Part shown: piece by piece, positions 22,489 to 32,809 of the stretch | Layout of the letters: every line of letters begins with the position of its first letter | Numbering within the stretch: the stretch's first letter is position 1 | Assembly (NCBI RefSeq): GCF_032118995.1 | Contig: NC_092669.1 | Span: 3,595,501 to 3,659,500, forward strand | Source: Asterias amurensis | Lineage: Eukaryota; Echinodermata; Asteroidea; Forcipulatida; Asteriidae | Length of the DNA: 64,000 nt | Reading direction: 5' to 3' | Made by a program: the position numbers and the translations under genes | The notes under the pieces: model-generated | Told to the model about the DNA's origin: nothing | What the model saw: the letters and a program-made list of their open reading frames with translations, nothing else | The model's database searches: none

Positions 22489-22888
22489 GTAAATACCATT
22501 ATCCTTTTTGTTAAAATGAATGCATTTCTTGTGTGCAGTTCATGTAATCCCACCAAACCAATGGTATTCTATCGAATCTGTTATTCTAAACACTGTACGC
22601 TAAGCCATGGCCTCAGTAAGTCAATAAAAACAATTTTAAACCAGTATCACGGTGATTTGCATATTTGTTGATGGAGATATGGTTTAGTGATACCAAGAAA
22701 CCTTTGAACCAAAGATAAAAGCAATATAAATCCAAGGACAACCTTGGAAGGGGTTATTTTGAGTTAATGATTAGAGGCAAAGTTTATAATTTTTCTTCTT
22801 TTTTTTAACCGTTCGATTGTTTCAATTCTAAAGAAAATGTAAATGGGGATTGTTTACAAATAAACTAGATCGTGTGGAAATTTAGCTT

Positions 22889-23148
22889 TAAAGGCAGTGG
22901 ACACTGTTGGTAATAACTCAAAATATGTTTCAGCATATAAACTTTAAGTAACAAGCAATGTAGAGCTGTTGTTAGTATAAATTATTGTGAGAAACGGCTT
23001 CCTCTGAAGTGACGTAGTTTTCGAGAAAGAAGTAATTTTCCACGAATTTTCTAGAATTTGAGGTCTCGAAATCAAGCATCTGGAAGCACACCACTTCGTG
23101 TGAAAAGGTTTTTTTTTTCGTTCATTATTATCTCACAACTTCACTGAC
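22889..23148 (+). mobile_element. M1 element, right end missing
   Basis: TTAAAGGCAGTGGACACTGT through TTCATTATTATCTCACAACT, then cut off; the following sequence is unrelated. Confidence 0.8.
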
Positions 23149-23270
23149 GTCAGATGTTTAGAGCTACTGCTGTTGAAGGCGGCGGCCGAGCTGTGGGTGG
23201 CGGTAGACGTGTACAGCGCCACCATGCGACAATGCACAAACTAATAATGTACACCACAAGAAGAAACATA

Positions 23271-23385
23271 GGGTGCGTTCGTTTAGCTCCCCGGGTCGAC
23301 CCCGGCGTGTGGCAGGTTCTTCTTCCAGGACGAACGTGGGTAATTATCTGCACACATTCGTCCTGGAAAAAAAGGGCGTCTCATA
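23271..23385. mobile_element. M14-like end and hairpin
   Basis: GGGTGCGTTCGTTTAGCTCC matches the M14 tip. It is followed by the inverted repeat CCAGGACGAACGTG/CACATTCGTCCTGG. Confidence 0.5.
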
Positions 23386-23399
23386 CAAGGGCGAGGGAG

Positions 23400-24277
23400 G
23401 GCAAATATTATTTAAAGCTCAAAGACTAAGCATGAAATCAATAAAAGTAATCCAAACAGACAATATTATGTTTAATTTATTGTCAAGAGTAAAGGAGTGT
23501 GTACAAAAATAACTACAACCGACCAAACCTTTAGGACAACCTTAACTATAGTTGTTATAACTGGTGTTTTTAGTTAAAAAAAATAACATATTTTTGACAT
23601 TTCGAAAATGACTCATTCAAAGTGGATATTTTGAGATAATTATTTGGAACACAGATGTGCATTGCCACCAGAGTTTACGTGGCGAACAATTACAAGTCAC
23701 GCATGACTCTGTTATAACAAAACAATCAATTATCTTGTCGTGAGGTTTATATAATATGGCAAATGACAAAAAATGTTTCACTATTTAAAGTGCACAAGCA
23801 CGTGCACAAACAACAGTTTTAAGTAAAGTCATTAAACAAAATTAATGTTGACATCCCGGGCGCCAGATTAAAACAAAATACAATTAGTCCTAGTCACGCA
23901 ATTTGTGTGAAGCCATCGTACTTTAAGAGTAAAGGGGAGGCATGATATTTGGATCATTGTCAAATAGGACAACTTATTTAGAAAAGAAGGCTGGCTTAAA
24001 GGTTTATGTTGATCACATTTTGGATACGTGCTATTTCCTGATGCAGATCACTGCTGTCATCCACCCTAGCCCCGTTAACTACATGGACTTGCTTGTTTGT
24101 TGCCCTTTGGGGTGTACCTCGTCTTGTTTGTGTTTTATTGATGTGTTTTTGTGTGTTTGCAACTGCCTTGCTCAAAATTGTATTTATTGCATGTACCTTT
24201 GTAGTCTCTTAATGTATTCCGGTTTTTGTTATTATGCAAACGTGTCCACTAGACCACTATTTGGGGAGCCTATTTAT
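23400..24277. other. AT-rich stretch without recognised content
   Basis: No repeat family of this window and no convincing exon. An open frame at 23942-24283 has a Cys-rich, biased composition and is not supported by any motif. Confidence 0.5.
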
Positions 24278-24505
24278 CAATGAACCCTTCCCATGAAATA
24301 TGATAATTACATTCACGCATGCGTACAGACCCTGTTGGTTGGCAAACGCCATAGAGATGTGCACTGAGCAGACGCGCAATCGCGTCTGCGTCACGCAACC
24401 ATTAGCCGTGTACAAAACAGCGCGATGTTCCCCCCTTTTGCCAACCAAAACGTTAGTGCGCACGCGCTACGTGCAATTTACATATTTCATGGGAAGGTTT
24501 ATTGT
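24278..24505. mobile_element. M10 inverted-repeat element
   Basis: Ends CAATGAACCCTTCCCATGAA and TTCATGGGAAGGTTTATTG, with inner GGTTGGCAAACGCC/TTTTGCCAACCA and the centre CGCGCAATCGCG. A partial relative lies at 37160-37240. Confidence 0.75.
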
Positions 24506-24683
24506 TATTAAGTACTGGTTCAGGCTTTAATTATGCTGCGGCATTGTCTGGTTACACTGCGAGTCAAACCAAAGATCTGAGGCAAACATCTAGAATGGTA
24601 GTACCTGACCCAGGTGTTTATTGTTATGAGTTTAGAGGCCCCATGAATGGTGGTCCTTCAGGTACTTTCTTAAATTATGTTAC

Positions 24684-25024
24684 ATGCCTGCGGATGATTT
24701 AAACATATTTTCTCTTAATGTGATAGGTTTAGGAAACTTCAGAAAACGTAGGAGTATTTTCAATTGGTGTCGTAAATCCAAAGCAGATTTAAATTTGCTC
24801 CAAGAAACCCATAGCACTAAAGAAGTCGAAGTGCAATGGCAACACGAGTGGGGTGGTAACATTTTATTTTCTCATGGCTCAAACAATAGTCGTGGTGTTG
24901 CCATAATTTGTCAGAATGGGAACAACATTGATGTGGACGAGATTTTCAGAGATGATTCTGGTAGAATTTTGATTATTGGTTTTATGAAGAGTGATTTGAG
25001 TTTTATCCTTGCGAATATTTATGC
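24684..25024 (+). pseudogene. LINE endonuclease fragment, truncated by M1
   Basis: Encodes FSLNVIGLGNFRKR, LNLLQETHS and SRGVAIICQNG, matching the start of an apurinic-type endonuclease of a non-LTR retrotransposon, including the QETH metal-binding segment. At 25025 the frame runs directly into an M1 copy, so the catalytic histidine end and the reverse transcriptase are missing. Confidence 0.75.
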
Positions 25025-25305
25025 CCTCAAACGGTCGTCGAAGTTGCGAGATATTAATGAAAGAAAAAAACACCCTTGTCACACGAAGTTGTGTGCTTTC
25101 ATATGCATGATTTCGGGACCTCAAATTCTAAATCTGAGGTCTCGAAATCAAATTCGTGGAAAGAGACTTCTTTCTACATCACTTCAGAGGGAGCGGTTTT
25201 TCACAATGTTCTATGACATCAACAGCTCCCCATTACTCGCTACCAAGAAAGGTTTTATGGCAACAACTATTTTGAGTAATTACCAATAGTGTCCACTGCC
25301 CTTAA
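25025..25305 (-). mobile_element. M1 element, left end missing
   Basis: Starts inside M1 at CGGTCGTCGAAGTTGCGAG and continues to the CCACTGCCCTTAA end. Confidence 0.85.
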
Positions 25306-25339
25306 AAGGATCAGCCTAGTGAAAACAACTTGCTCACAC

Positions 25340-25580
25340 AAAGTACTAAATCGCACCCTGAGCTTCCAGCCAGCAAGCTTGTGCTCTGGGAGCCCAAACA
25401 AGGTCAAGCCCAAAGAGGTCGAGGCCATCTGACCTATGTCGATCTGCTGAAAAAGGACACTGGATTTGTGACAGCTGTGGAAGTGTCCATGTGCATGGGG
25501 GACAGGAAACCTGGAGAAACCTCAGCCGTAATATCATTGACCGAGGGCACCACTCGGACTATAAGAAGATGAAATCATGT
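25340..25580 (+). pseudogene. LINE reverse-transcriptase C-terminal fragment
   Basis: Encodes LVLWEPKQGQAQRGRG, TYVDLLKKDTG and MGDRKPWRN, with a one-base frame change near the end. This is the typical C-terminus of non-LTR ORF2 proteins (LWEP-G-RGR-TYVD-L-DTG-D-W). It may be the far end of the same insertion as 24684-25024, but that is not shown. Confidence 0.65.
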
Positions 25581-26067
25581 ATCACCCGGGGGTGTATTAT
25601 GTACAACAAAATAGCCACAGCATCCGATTTCAGCCAATCACGAGCAATAGTTATGCTGACGTCGACAACTTCATTACCATTCCTATACCAATTTAATGCG
25701 ATCCGTGCATTGAACCATGGTTTATATGATACAAAGTGCAGTTTGCACCACTACTTTTCAAGGCAATTATCGATCAATAATTAAGTTATCTGGAGTTTTG
25801 AAGTATCCAATTTAAATTGCGCATTACTATTTTAAGCTCTGTTGATCAGAATGCACTTTGTACAATGGTTAAAACAAAGGTATGATGTTTGATCACCCGG
25901 GGGAGGGGGGGGGGGGGGGGGGGCTCTTACAAATCAGCCGTGTGATTGCTCGGGGAAAATAACATAAAAGAAACATGCATTGAACTTGCTTTATCATACA
26001 CCGTATACTGCATGTCACTCATCATTATTCACTTCAGGTATAGCACAAATCAGACACCTTACATAAA
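25581..26067. other. Upstream region of gene D with poly-G
   Basis: CACCCGGGGG occurs near 25583 and 25896. The second runs into about 20 G at 25905-25923, interrupted only once. An acceptor-like CACTTCAG at 26031-26038 precedes the gene D ATG, so the start codon may lie in a second exon. Confidence 0.4.
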
Positions 26068-29000
26068 ATGAAGACTCCGTGTTTTGTAAGCTTGACGAGG
26101 GATGATTCAGCCCGATGGTACCGGATGGGAGTAGACAACGGGTATGAGGGTAGATACCCATACGTATGGTTGAGGGATAACTGCCGATGCTCCCAATGTT
26201 ATCACTCATCGTCCTGGCAAAGGTCTTCTAAAGTGGCTGATTTGGATCCAGACGTGATACCATCAAGCGAGGAGCTAATCGACGATGGCAGAGTCTTGAG
26301 GGTCATCTGGCCTGATGGGCACCGCAGTGAGTTCAGCGCCGAGTGGCTAAATCGCCAGCGGTTCTCGGAGTCTGAGAAAGACGTGGTGAGTATACCTGAG
26401 CTGCAGAGGTGGGGAGGGGAGCTGAACCGCAATATACCCACCTTTGTCTTCAAGAAACTGCTTCAGGATGACGAGGAGTTGTACAAATGGCTCAACGTAT
26501 TGACTACGAAGGGTCTAGCAATCGTAAAAGACGCACCACTAGAGACGGGAGCTGGTCAACAACTAGCAGAAAAAGTGGCTTATCTGAAAACAACCATTTA
26601 TGGGTGAGATTCCATTGAGATTCACACTAGGCTCTCTATTTTCCCTCAAGATACGTTTTCAATTCCTCAAGACACGCTTCTTTCCCTCAATCTACGCTTA
26701 ATCATTGTTGATTTTTTTCAAGACACTGGACACTATTGGTAACTTGTGTCAAAGACCAGTCTTCTCACTTGCTGTATCTCAACATACACATACATGTACA
26801 ATAACACACCTGTTAAGATTTGAGCTCAATCGGTCATCGATTTAGTATGTGTATCCCGCCCCCCCCCCCCCCATTTTTGGGGGTATTTGTGTTGTGTTTA
26901 TAGGACGATCTTTGGATTTCGAAGAAAAAATTACCCATAAACAAAATTGAAGTGATCCTGTTAGTTGTCTCTTGTGACAATAATTTAAACAAACCCACCC
27001 CAATCCCCACAATCACATGGTTTATTCATTGAATACTGTATTGATAATTCTTTGTATTTTCAGTAAGCAGTTTCAAGTGTCCAGTAAACATGATGCGAGT
27101 AACCTTGCCTACACAAACATTGCTCTCGGATTACACACAGATCTGCCGTACTACCATTACACGCCAGGGGTAAGTTTTTTTTTGTATAAAAAGGTTGCAA
27201 TAAATGATTAAAAAAATCAGGAAACCAGGAAATTTTGAAAACACAGTCATATACGGACGCGTGAGAGTATGCGTGAGAGCAGCGTACTAAAGGAACGTTA
27301 CAGAATTGGCAAGAAACACAAATCAACATAAAACTTACACGGTCTAATGATGATGATAGTAGAAAACATCCCTTGAAATATTTCTGTCTGAAATGTCATA
27401 TTTTGTTGAGAAATAAATAATCTTATTTCGTGTTTGGAGTTTATCGCTCAGTGAGCGTTTTATTCATTTTTCCTTTTGCATCGATGTCATGCAAATTAAT
27501 GTGAATCAGTTTTTCACTATTCTCTCGCGATCCCAAACTTCTACAGGTTTGTCAGCTTATATATCTGGTGGATTACATAAAGTGCTTACACTGCCAGCAA
27601 TTGTTTTGTCAGCAAAACCAATTCTGTAATGTTCCTTTAAGCACGCCGCTAATATTTGTTTTGAAATTATTATTAAGGAGCTTTCGATTCGGGACGGTAG
27701 GGCTACAAAACGGAATGTTACCGAACGCGGAGGTCCGAGTGCTCTCCCTCCCGACCTTATTTAAAAGCTGTTTCGATTACTAGCAGTGGACTAGACTGTC
27801 AGATCCAGTGATTTCATTGGATACAATGATATTGGATAAACGTGCACCCATTATTATTATTAATAGAATTTGACTACGGGTATCTCTATGTGAAATTAAT
27901 GAGGTCAAAGGTTAAAACACACGCCAGTTTTTGATGCCGGTCTCTGACGATATATATTCACGAGCCTCGAAGTGTGACGTCAGATGTTCATGCTAGTTGT
28001 GGATCGGACGGTGACACGGCCACTGGATTACGGTTCAGTGCAGTGTGTAACAACTATAAAAACGTGTATTAGACACCACTCGGTCGTGCTTCATTTACAG
28101 ACAGAACGTTATTTCACCAAGAGACCATCCTCACACCTCTTCGCAGGACGGTTACATGTTTATTTTAACTCCGTGACCGTCCCCTCGATTTGCCTCCCGT
28201 TCCGAATCGAAAGCTCCCTATGCACGGCCGCGCGAGGGTTTGAAAAAATTCACCCTTTTGTTTTTCTTCCAATTGACAACTAGCTTTCATTGGGTGCGTT
28301 CGTTTAGCTTCCCTGGGTCGCCCCCGGTCTGCCCCGGTACGTTCAAATAGCTTTGACGGGGCTCACCCGGCCGGGTCAGCCCCCAGTGCCCCGCTTGTGG
28401 AGTGGGTCACTTTGGGGTGACCTGATGTGCATGCCGTCACCGCGAGAGGGTGAGTGTGGTCGTTTGATTAGCTCTTGTTAGGGGCTCACCCGAGTGAGCA
28501 CCGCGGGGTCGACCCAGGGAAGCTAGTCGAACGCACCCACATGTCTCAAAAATCAAATCTAAGGCCATGGTACGGTATAGTCGCAACAATAATGTATCAG
28601 TTACAATGCATTAAAACATACGGACAAACCAATCATTATCTATCCTGGACATTAACGTACTAATCCCAGCTGATACTTGACCATAGATTCAAATGCTGCA
28701 CTGCATTGTCCAGGCAAACGGCCTTGGTGGAGAAAACCAATTTGTGGACGGGCTGAACGTTGTAGAGCAAGTCAAAACAGAGTTCCCGGATGCTTACAAA
28801 CTTCTCACGACGCAGAATGTCAACTTTCGGGATGTTGGTGATGATTGTCGAGCGTACCATATAAAAACCGATCGACCAATAATCGAGTATGTTAATATCG
28901 CTACATGTACTCTTAACCCAGAGATGTTAAGAACTCAGTACGAGGGGGAGGGGACTCTAGCATTGGCAATGTGAGACTTTTGAACGCCAGGTGGCAGCAG

Positions 29001-31568
29001 ATTTTACCAGGTAAAAAAAAACATGTTTTCGTAGTTCTGCGCACGCGCACGTTTACCGAGAACAACTGATTTACCTGGTGGTAAGTTTGCTGCCACCTAG
29101 CGTCTTAAAAGTCCCCCATTAATTAGACACAACGCAGATACCTTACTGGGCCAAGTTTAACAAAGATGTAGGGCAGAAAGTAATGCTTGACAAAATTTCT
29201 TTGCTAGCTAATAATTGAGTCGCAATACTGTTCAACGAGTTTTTGAAAGCACACATTTCTGCACTTAACTATTTTCTTGCAACTTTGACAAACATTACGC
29301 TTAAATTAAAGGAACACGTTGCCTTGAATCAGTCGAGTTGGTCTCATAAAAGCGTTTTCAACCGTTTGTTATAAAATGCATAATGATTAGAAATATATTT
29401 TAAAAGTAGAATACAATGATCCACACAAACATGCCTCGAAATTGCACCGTTTTCCTGTTATCTCGTCGACTAACACGGTCGGCCGTTTATGGGAGTCCCA
29501 TTAATTGCCGACCGTGTCAGTTCGCAAAGTAAAAGGAAAACCACGCAATTTCGAGGCATATTATTTTGTGTTGATCATTGTATTCTACTTTTAAAAACAT
29601 CTTGCTAAACCATATTCATTTTATAACAAACGGTTGAAAACGCTTCTCAAAGACCAACTCGTCCGATCCAAGGCAACGTTTCCTTTAATGTTCATAGGCG
29701 TGTTGTTTTATGCATGTTGGGATACAACAATTTGAGGATACCTGATATTTAATACAACAGTACACCGTGCCTCATTAGGGGTTTAATTAAAGCTATCGGT
29801 ACCTTTCACGTACATTAAGCTCATTAAAGGCAGTGGACACTATTGGTAATTACTCAAAATAATTATTAGCATAAAACCTTTCTTGGTGACGAGTAATGGG
29901 GAAGAGGTTGATGGTATAAAACATTGTGAGAAGTACCATAGTTTTCGAGAAAGAAGTTATTTTCCACGAATTTGATTTCGAGACCTCAGATTTAGAACTT
30001 AAGGTCTCGAAATCAACCATCTAAAAACGCACACAACTTCGTGTGACAAGGGTGTTTTTTCTTTAATTGTTATCTCGCAAGTTCGATGACCGATTGAGTT
30101 CAAATTTTCACAGGTTTGTTATTTTTATGTTTATGTTGAGATACACCAACTGTGAAGGCTAGTCTTTGACAATTACCAATAGTGTCCACTGCCTTTAAAT
30201 AAAGCTATCGGTACCTTTTTTCCGTATTAGAATACTTCTTGTTTCATTCGTTTATAATCTTTCTTTCGAGGTACACAAAATCTGATGAATTTCATCGCAT
30301 CACTTACAATGACATGGCGAGGGCGCCCTCTATGACTCTACCAGTGGAGAAGGTGACTGAGATGTACAACGCCATCAAGATTTTCAATCAAGTCATGTAT
30401 CGACCGGAAAATCTCGTTCAACACCGGCTCATTGCAGGTAGGTGGTATACAAGCAGGAAGAGTAACGATCCCTATAATGAGAAGCCCCGAAGACTTAACC
30501 CAAGTCCCAATCTCGTACCATGCCATAGCTAGAAAACTATTGTATTAAGGCCCTGTCACACGTGGCAACTTTTACAGGCAACTTGGTGGCAACCAACTTC
30601 AGTGCACTCCACAGGATTACTTTAGTAGCACACGAACAATTATTTGTACAAACGGTGTCTTACAATCCCCAAGAAAGATATGTGAAAAATCATATGAGAA
30701 TATTTCCTCTTGGAGATTGCCTGGAACTGGTTGCCTGTAAATTGCCTCGTGTGACATGGGCTTGCATGCATTCTCCAACCTGTTCCGCACTCTTTGACGG
30801 CTTGTTTGCTAGTAGTAGTGTAGTTGGCGCATAATGCAGGGCGTCTCACACGCACGAGAAGGAGGACTTGAATCAAGTCTAGAAGTCCAATACACAGCGG
30901 TTTGTCTCATTACTCTCATGCGCTTGTTCTCCTCTCAGAAGTGCACGCGTTTATAATATCGTGTTGCACGCTGACTGTACTTCTCGTGCATTTGTACAGC
31001 GCGTTTAATTGGCGGGTATCAATGAAGAAAGTTCGTCAGTGTGCGAAGTGCTATGATTGCGCACATGACGTCATTGACTGCATGATGTTATGACGTAAAG
31101 CACATGGTACGAGCTGCGCGCAACTCTCAGCCAATGATAGCCTTTCACTCGTACACGCTTCATTTACAATGGCAGCAAATGCAAGAGAATAATACTGTTT
31201 TTTGTTAGCTCTCTTTACAACATATACTTCGGAATGCTATGTGGCGGCAGACTTACCGGGTAGTGTTCATTGTCGACTTAGTTCAGAGAGGACGCACATA
31301 ATCCCGAGAGCAATGAATTTACCCGGTATGTCTGCTGCCACCTAGCGTTTCAAAAGCCCCTCGTTACCATATTGTATTTTTCTTCTTCTTTTAATTAACA
31401 GGTCAGATAGCTACTTTCCACAACACTCGTGTCCTACATGGTAGAAGTGCCTTTAAAGTAGCAGAAGCTGGCCGGCGACATCTTGAAGGTGGTTACATTG
31501 ATTGGGACGAGGCTCATTCACGCATGCGTGTTCTTCGAGAGAAGCTTTTTGGCGACAAACATCTTTAA
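26068..31568 (+). CDS. Gamma-butyrobetaine dioxygenase-like gene D (five coding exons)
   Basis: Fe(II)/2-oxoglutarate oxygenase, BBOX type, predicted cytosolic like human BBOX1. Exons: 26068-26603, 27064-27169, 28687-28886, 30271-30437, 31402-31568. All have AG/GT borders and consistent phases, giving 391 residues against 387 for human BBOX1. Zinc site C39, C41, C44, H85; iron ligands H203 and D205 (LHTD) and H349 (VLHGR); 2-oxoglutarate arginine R362. Cage tyrosines at the positions of human Tyr177, Tyr194 and Tyr366 and Asn191 are kept; Trp181 is Phe. The start is the first ATG of the exon and gives the usual short N-terminus without a presequence. Exon 1 is nearly identical to gene A and close to gene C, with long stretches of identical DNA. 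Every intron carries repeats. Confidence 0.9.
26721..26840 (-). mobile_element. M1 fragment (gene D intron 1)
   Basis: AAGACACTGGACACTATTGG through TTGAGCTCAATCGGTCATCG, then cut off. A run of about 15 C follows at 26858-26872. Confidence 0.8.
27572..27640. repeat. Copy of the sequence upstream of gene A
   Basis: ACATAAAGTGCTT to TTCTGTAATGTTCCTTTAA matches 813-880. It lies in gene D intron 2. Confidence 0.6.
27676..28218. mobile_element. M19 inverted-repeat element
   Basis: Ends GGAGCTTTCGATTCGGGACG and CGTTCCGAATCGAAAGCTCC; about 540 bp, no coding potential. Confidence 0.7.
28292..28538. mobile_element. M14 inverted-repeat element, GC-rich
   Basis: Ends GGGTGCGTTCGTTTAGCTTC and GAAGCTAGTCGAACGCACCC. 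GC-rich interior with GGGGCTCACCCG repeats. Its tip is the likely source of the 7.1-7.85 kb minisatellite. Confidence 0.8.
28972..29115. mobile_element. M17 inverted-repeat element
   Basis: GACTTTTGAACGCCAGGTGG and CTGCCACCTAGCGTCTTAAA are inverted ends; shared with 31231-31364. Confidence 0.7.
29307..29689. mobile_element. M2 foldback element, complete
   Basis: TAAAGGAACACGTTGCCTTG to CAAGGCAACGTTTCCTTTAA, with more arm divergence than other copies. Gene D intron 3. Confidence 0.88.
29824..30199 (+). mobile_element. M1 element, complete, between a flank duplication
   Basis: TTAAAGGCAGTGGACACTAT to CCACTGCCTTTAA. AAAGCTATCGGTACCTTT occurs on both sides (29788-29805 and 30200-30217), a flank duplication longer than a TTAA target site. 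Confidence 0.88.
30549..30761. mobile_element. M13 inverted-repeat element (gene D intron 4)
   Basis: GGCCCTGTCACACGTGGCAA at the left mirrors TTGCCTCGTGTGACATGGGC at the right. The fragment at 1-50 belongs to the same family. Confidence 0.7.
31231..31364. mobile_element. M17 inverted-repeat element
   Basis: GGCGGCAGACTTACCGGGTA and TACCCGG-ATGTCTGCTGCC arms; the CTGCCACCTAGCGTTT tip is shared with 28972-29115. Bases 30762-31230 show nothing else recognisable. Confidence 0.65.
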
Positions 31569-31649
31569 ACATTTCTAAAGATGACTGTGAGCGCATTTTT
31601 AGGGTTCGTTTGATTCATCACATTCCTTCCTTCTATTTTGGTCTCGCTT

Positions 31650-32023
31650 AAAGCCATTGGACCCTTTCGGTACAGAAAAAAAAAAAAAAAGTTCACAGAT
31701 TTCGTATAACTTACAGGGTTTACAGAAGGTAGTGGTGAAATACTTCTCTTGAAATATTATTCCATGAAATGCTTTACTTTTTGAGAAAACAGTAAAACAA
31801 TATAAATTCTCGTTAACGAGAATTACCGATTTATTTTAAACACATGTCATGACACGGCGAAACGTGCGGAAACAAGGGTGGGTTTTCCCGTTATTTTCTC
31901 CCGACTCTGATGACCGATTGAGCCTAAATTTTCACAGGTTTGTTATTTTATATAGAAGTTGTGATACACGAAGTGTGGGCCTTGGACAATACTGTTTACC
32001 GAAAGGGTCCAATGGCTTTAAAG
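31650..32023. mobile_element. M8 element, uninterrupted
   Basis: AAAGCCATTGGACCCTTTCG to CGAAAGGGTCCAATGGCTTT. It has ACACATGTCATGACACGG where the copy at 1048-2322 carries the nested element. Confidence 0.88.
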
Positions 32024-32390
32024 GCACTGTGTACGTTTGGTAATTGTCAAAGACCAGTGTTCCCATTTAGTGTATCCCATCACAAGCATAAAATAACAAA
32101 CATGTGATAATTTGGGCTCAATTGGTCATCGAGAAAATGATGAAAAAAAAAAAAAAAAAACACGAGTTTGTGTGCTTTCAGATAGGAATAAAAGACAACT
32201 AGCTAGAAGTTTTTTATTATTTTAGTGAGATATTACCTCTTTCTAAAAAACTACGTTACTTCAGAGGGATTCATTTCCCACAATGTTTTATACATGTACT
32301 CCAACAGCTCTCCAATGATCGTTACCAAGACAGTTTTTAAGTTAGTATTTGTTTTGAGTAATTACCAAACATGTACCTTCCCTTTAAACA
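32021..32390 (-). mobile_element. M1 variant (subfamily b)
   Basis: Abuts M8. TGTACGTTTGGTAATTGTCA to ACATGTACCTTCCCTTTAA, with ACAACTAGCTAGAAGTTTTT at the centre, as in 5369-5744. Confidence 0.78.
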
Positions 32391-32809
32391 GGGGCTACAG
32401 GATAATGTTAATATTTTAACTATTACACTTTATTGGCCAAATAGACATCGTAGATACCGGTTTAGAACAACTTTACGCTTAAAATTTGCCGCGTGGCTTT
32501 TTCTGCAGAGTCAAAACTGCTAATCTTTCATGTAACGACTCCTTGACTTCGGGCCGAGTCGACAGATACTGGCTACCCAATATCACAAAGCAATAGTTTT
32601 CTGATATCAGCACGGGCTTGGGACTCGAGTTAAGTCTAACCTTATGTAGGCTTGGAACTTGTTTGATGTAGGAAGCGTGTATCCTTTTTTAGGACTAGGG
32701 TCTGGGGTCTGTTATGCAAATTTAATGTGACTTTTCGATTCTTAATATTAGGGTCATTGTTTCTTACAACACGCCAAGAGCTTTCACATGGTGCAGATTA
32801 TTTGTATAT
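32391..32809. other. Unique stretch between M1 copies
   Basis: No repeat, motif or coding signal recognised. Confidence 0.5.

Larger units (their letters stand above)
20040..22690 (+). repeat. Degenerate tandem array, about 170-bp unit
   Basis: Units contain AATCCCACCAAACCAATGG, TTCTAAACATT, GTCAATAAAAACAAGTTTAA and AGTAGCGATTTGCATATT. Starts are near 20100, 20278, 20448, 20618, 21595, 21812, 21952 and 22540. The array is interrupted by an M5 copy (21337-21587) and an M1 copy (22111-22488). Confidence 0.8.

Noticed and set aside
23942-24283. 113-codon ORF as a membrane or Cys-rich protein
   Set aside because: AT-rich unique DNA, no splice partners, no domain; composition alone is not support.
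253-31568. Trimethyllysine dioxygenase (TMLHE) as the identity of the four oxygenase genes
   Set aside because: The C-terminal RHLEG-Y-DWD block, LLHGR/VLHGR context and exon layout agree better with BBOX; gene C targeting alone is not enough.
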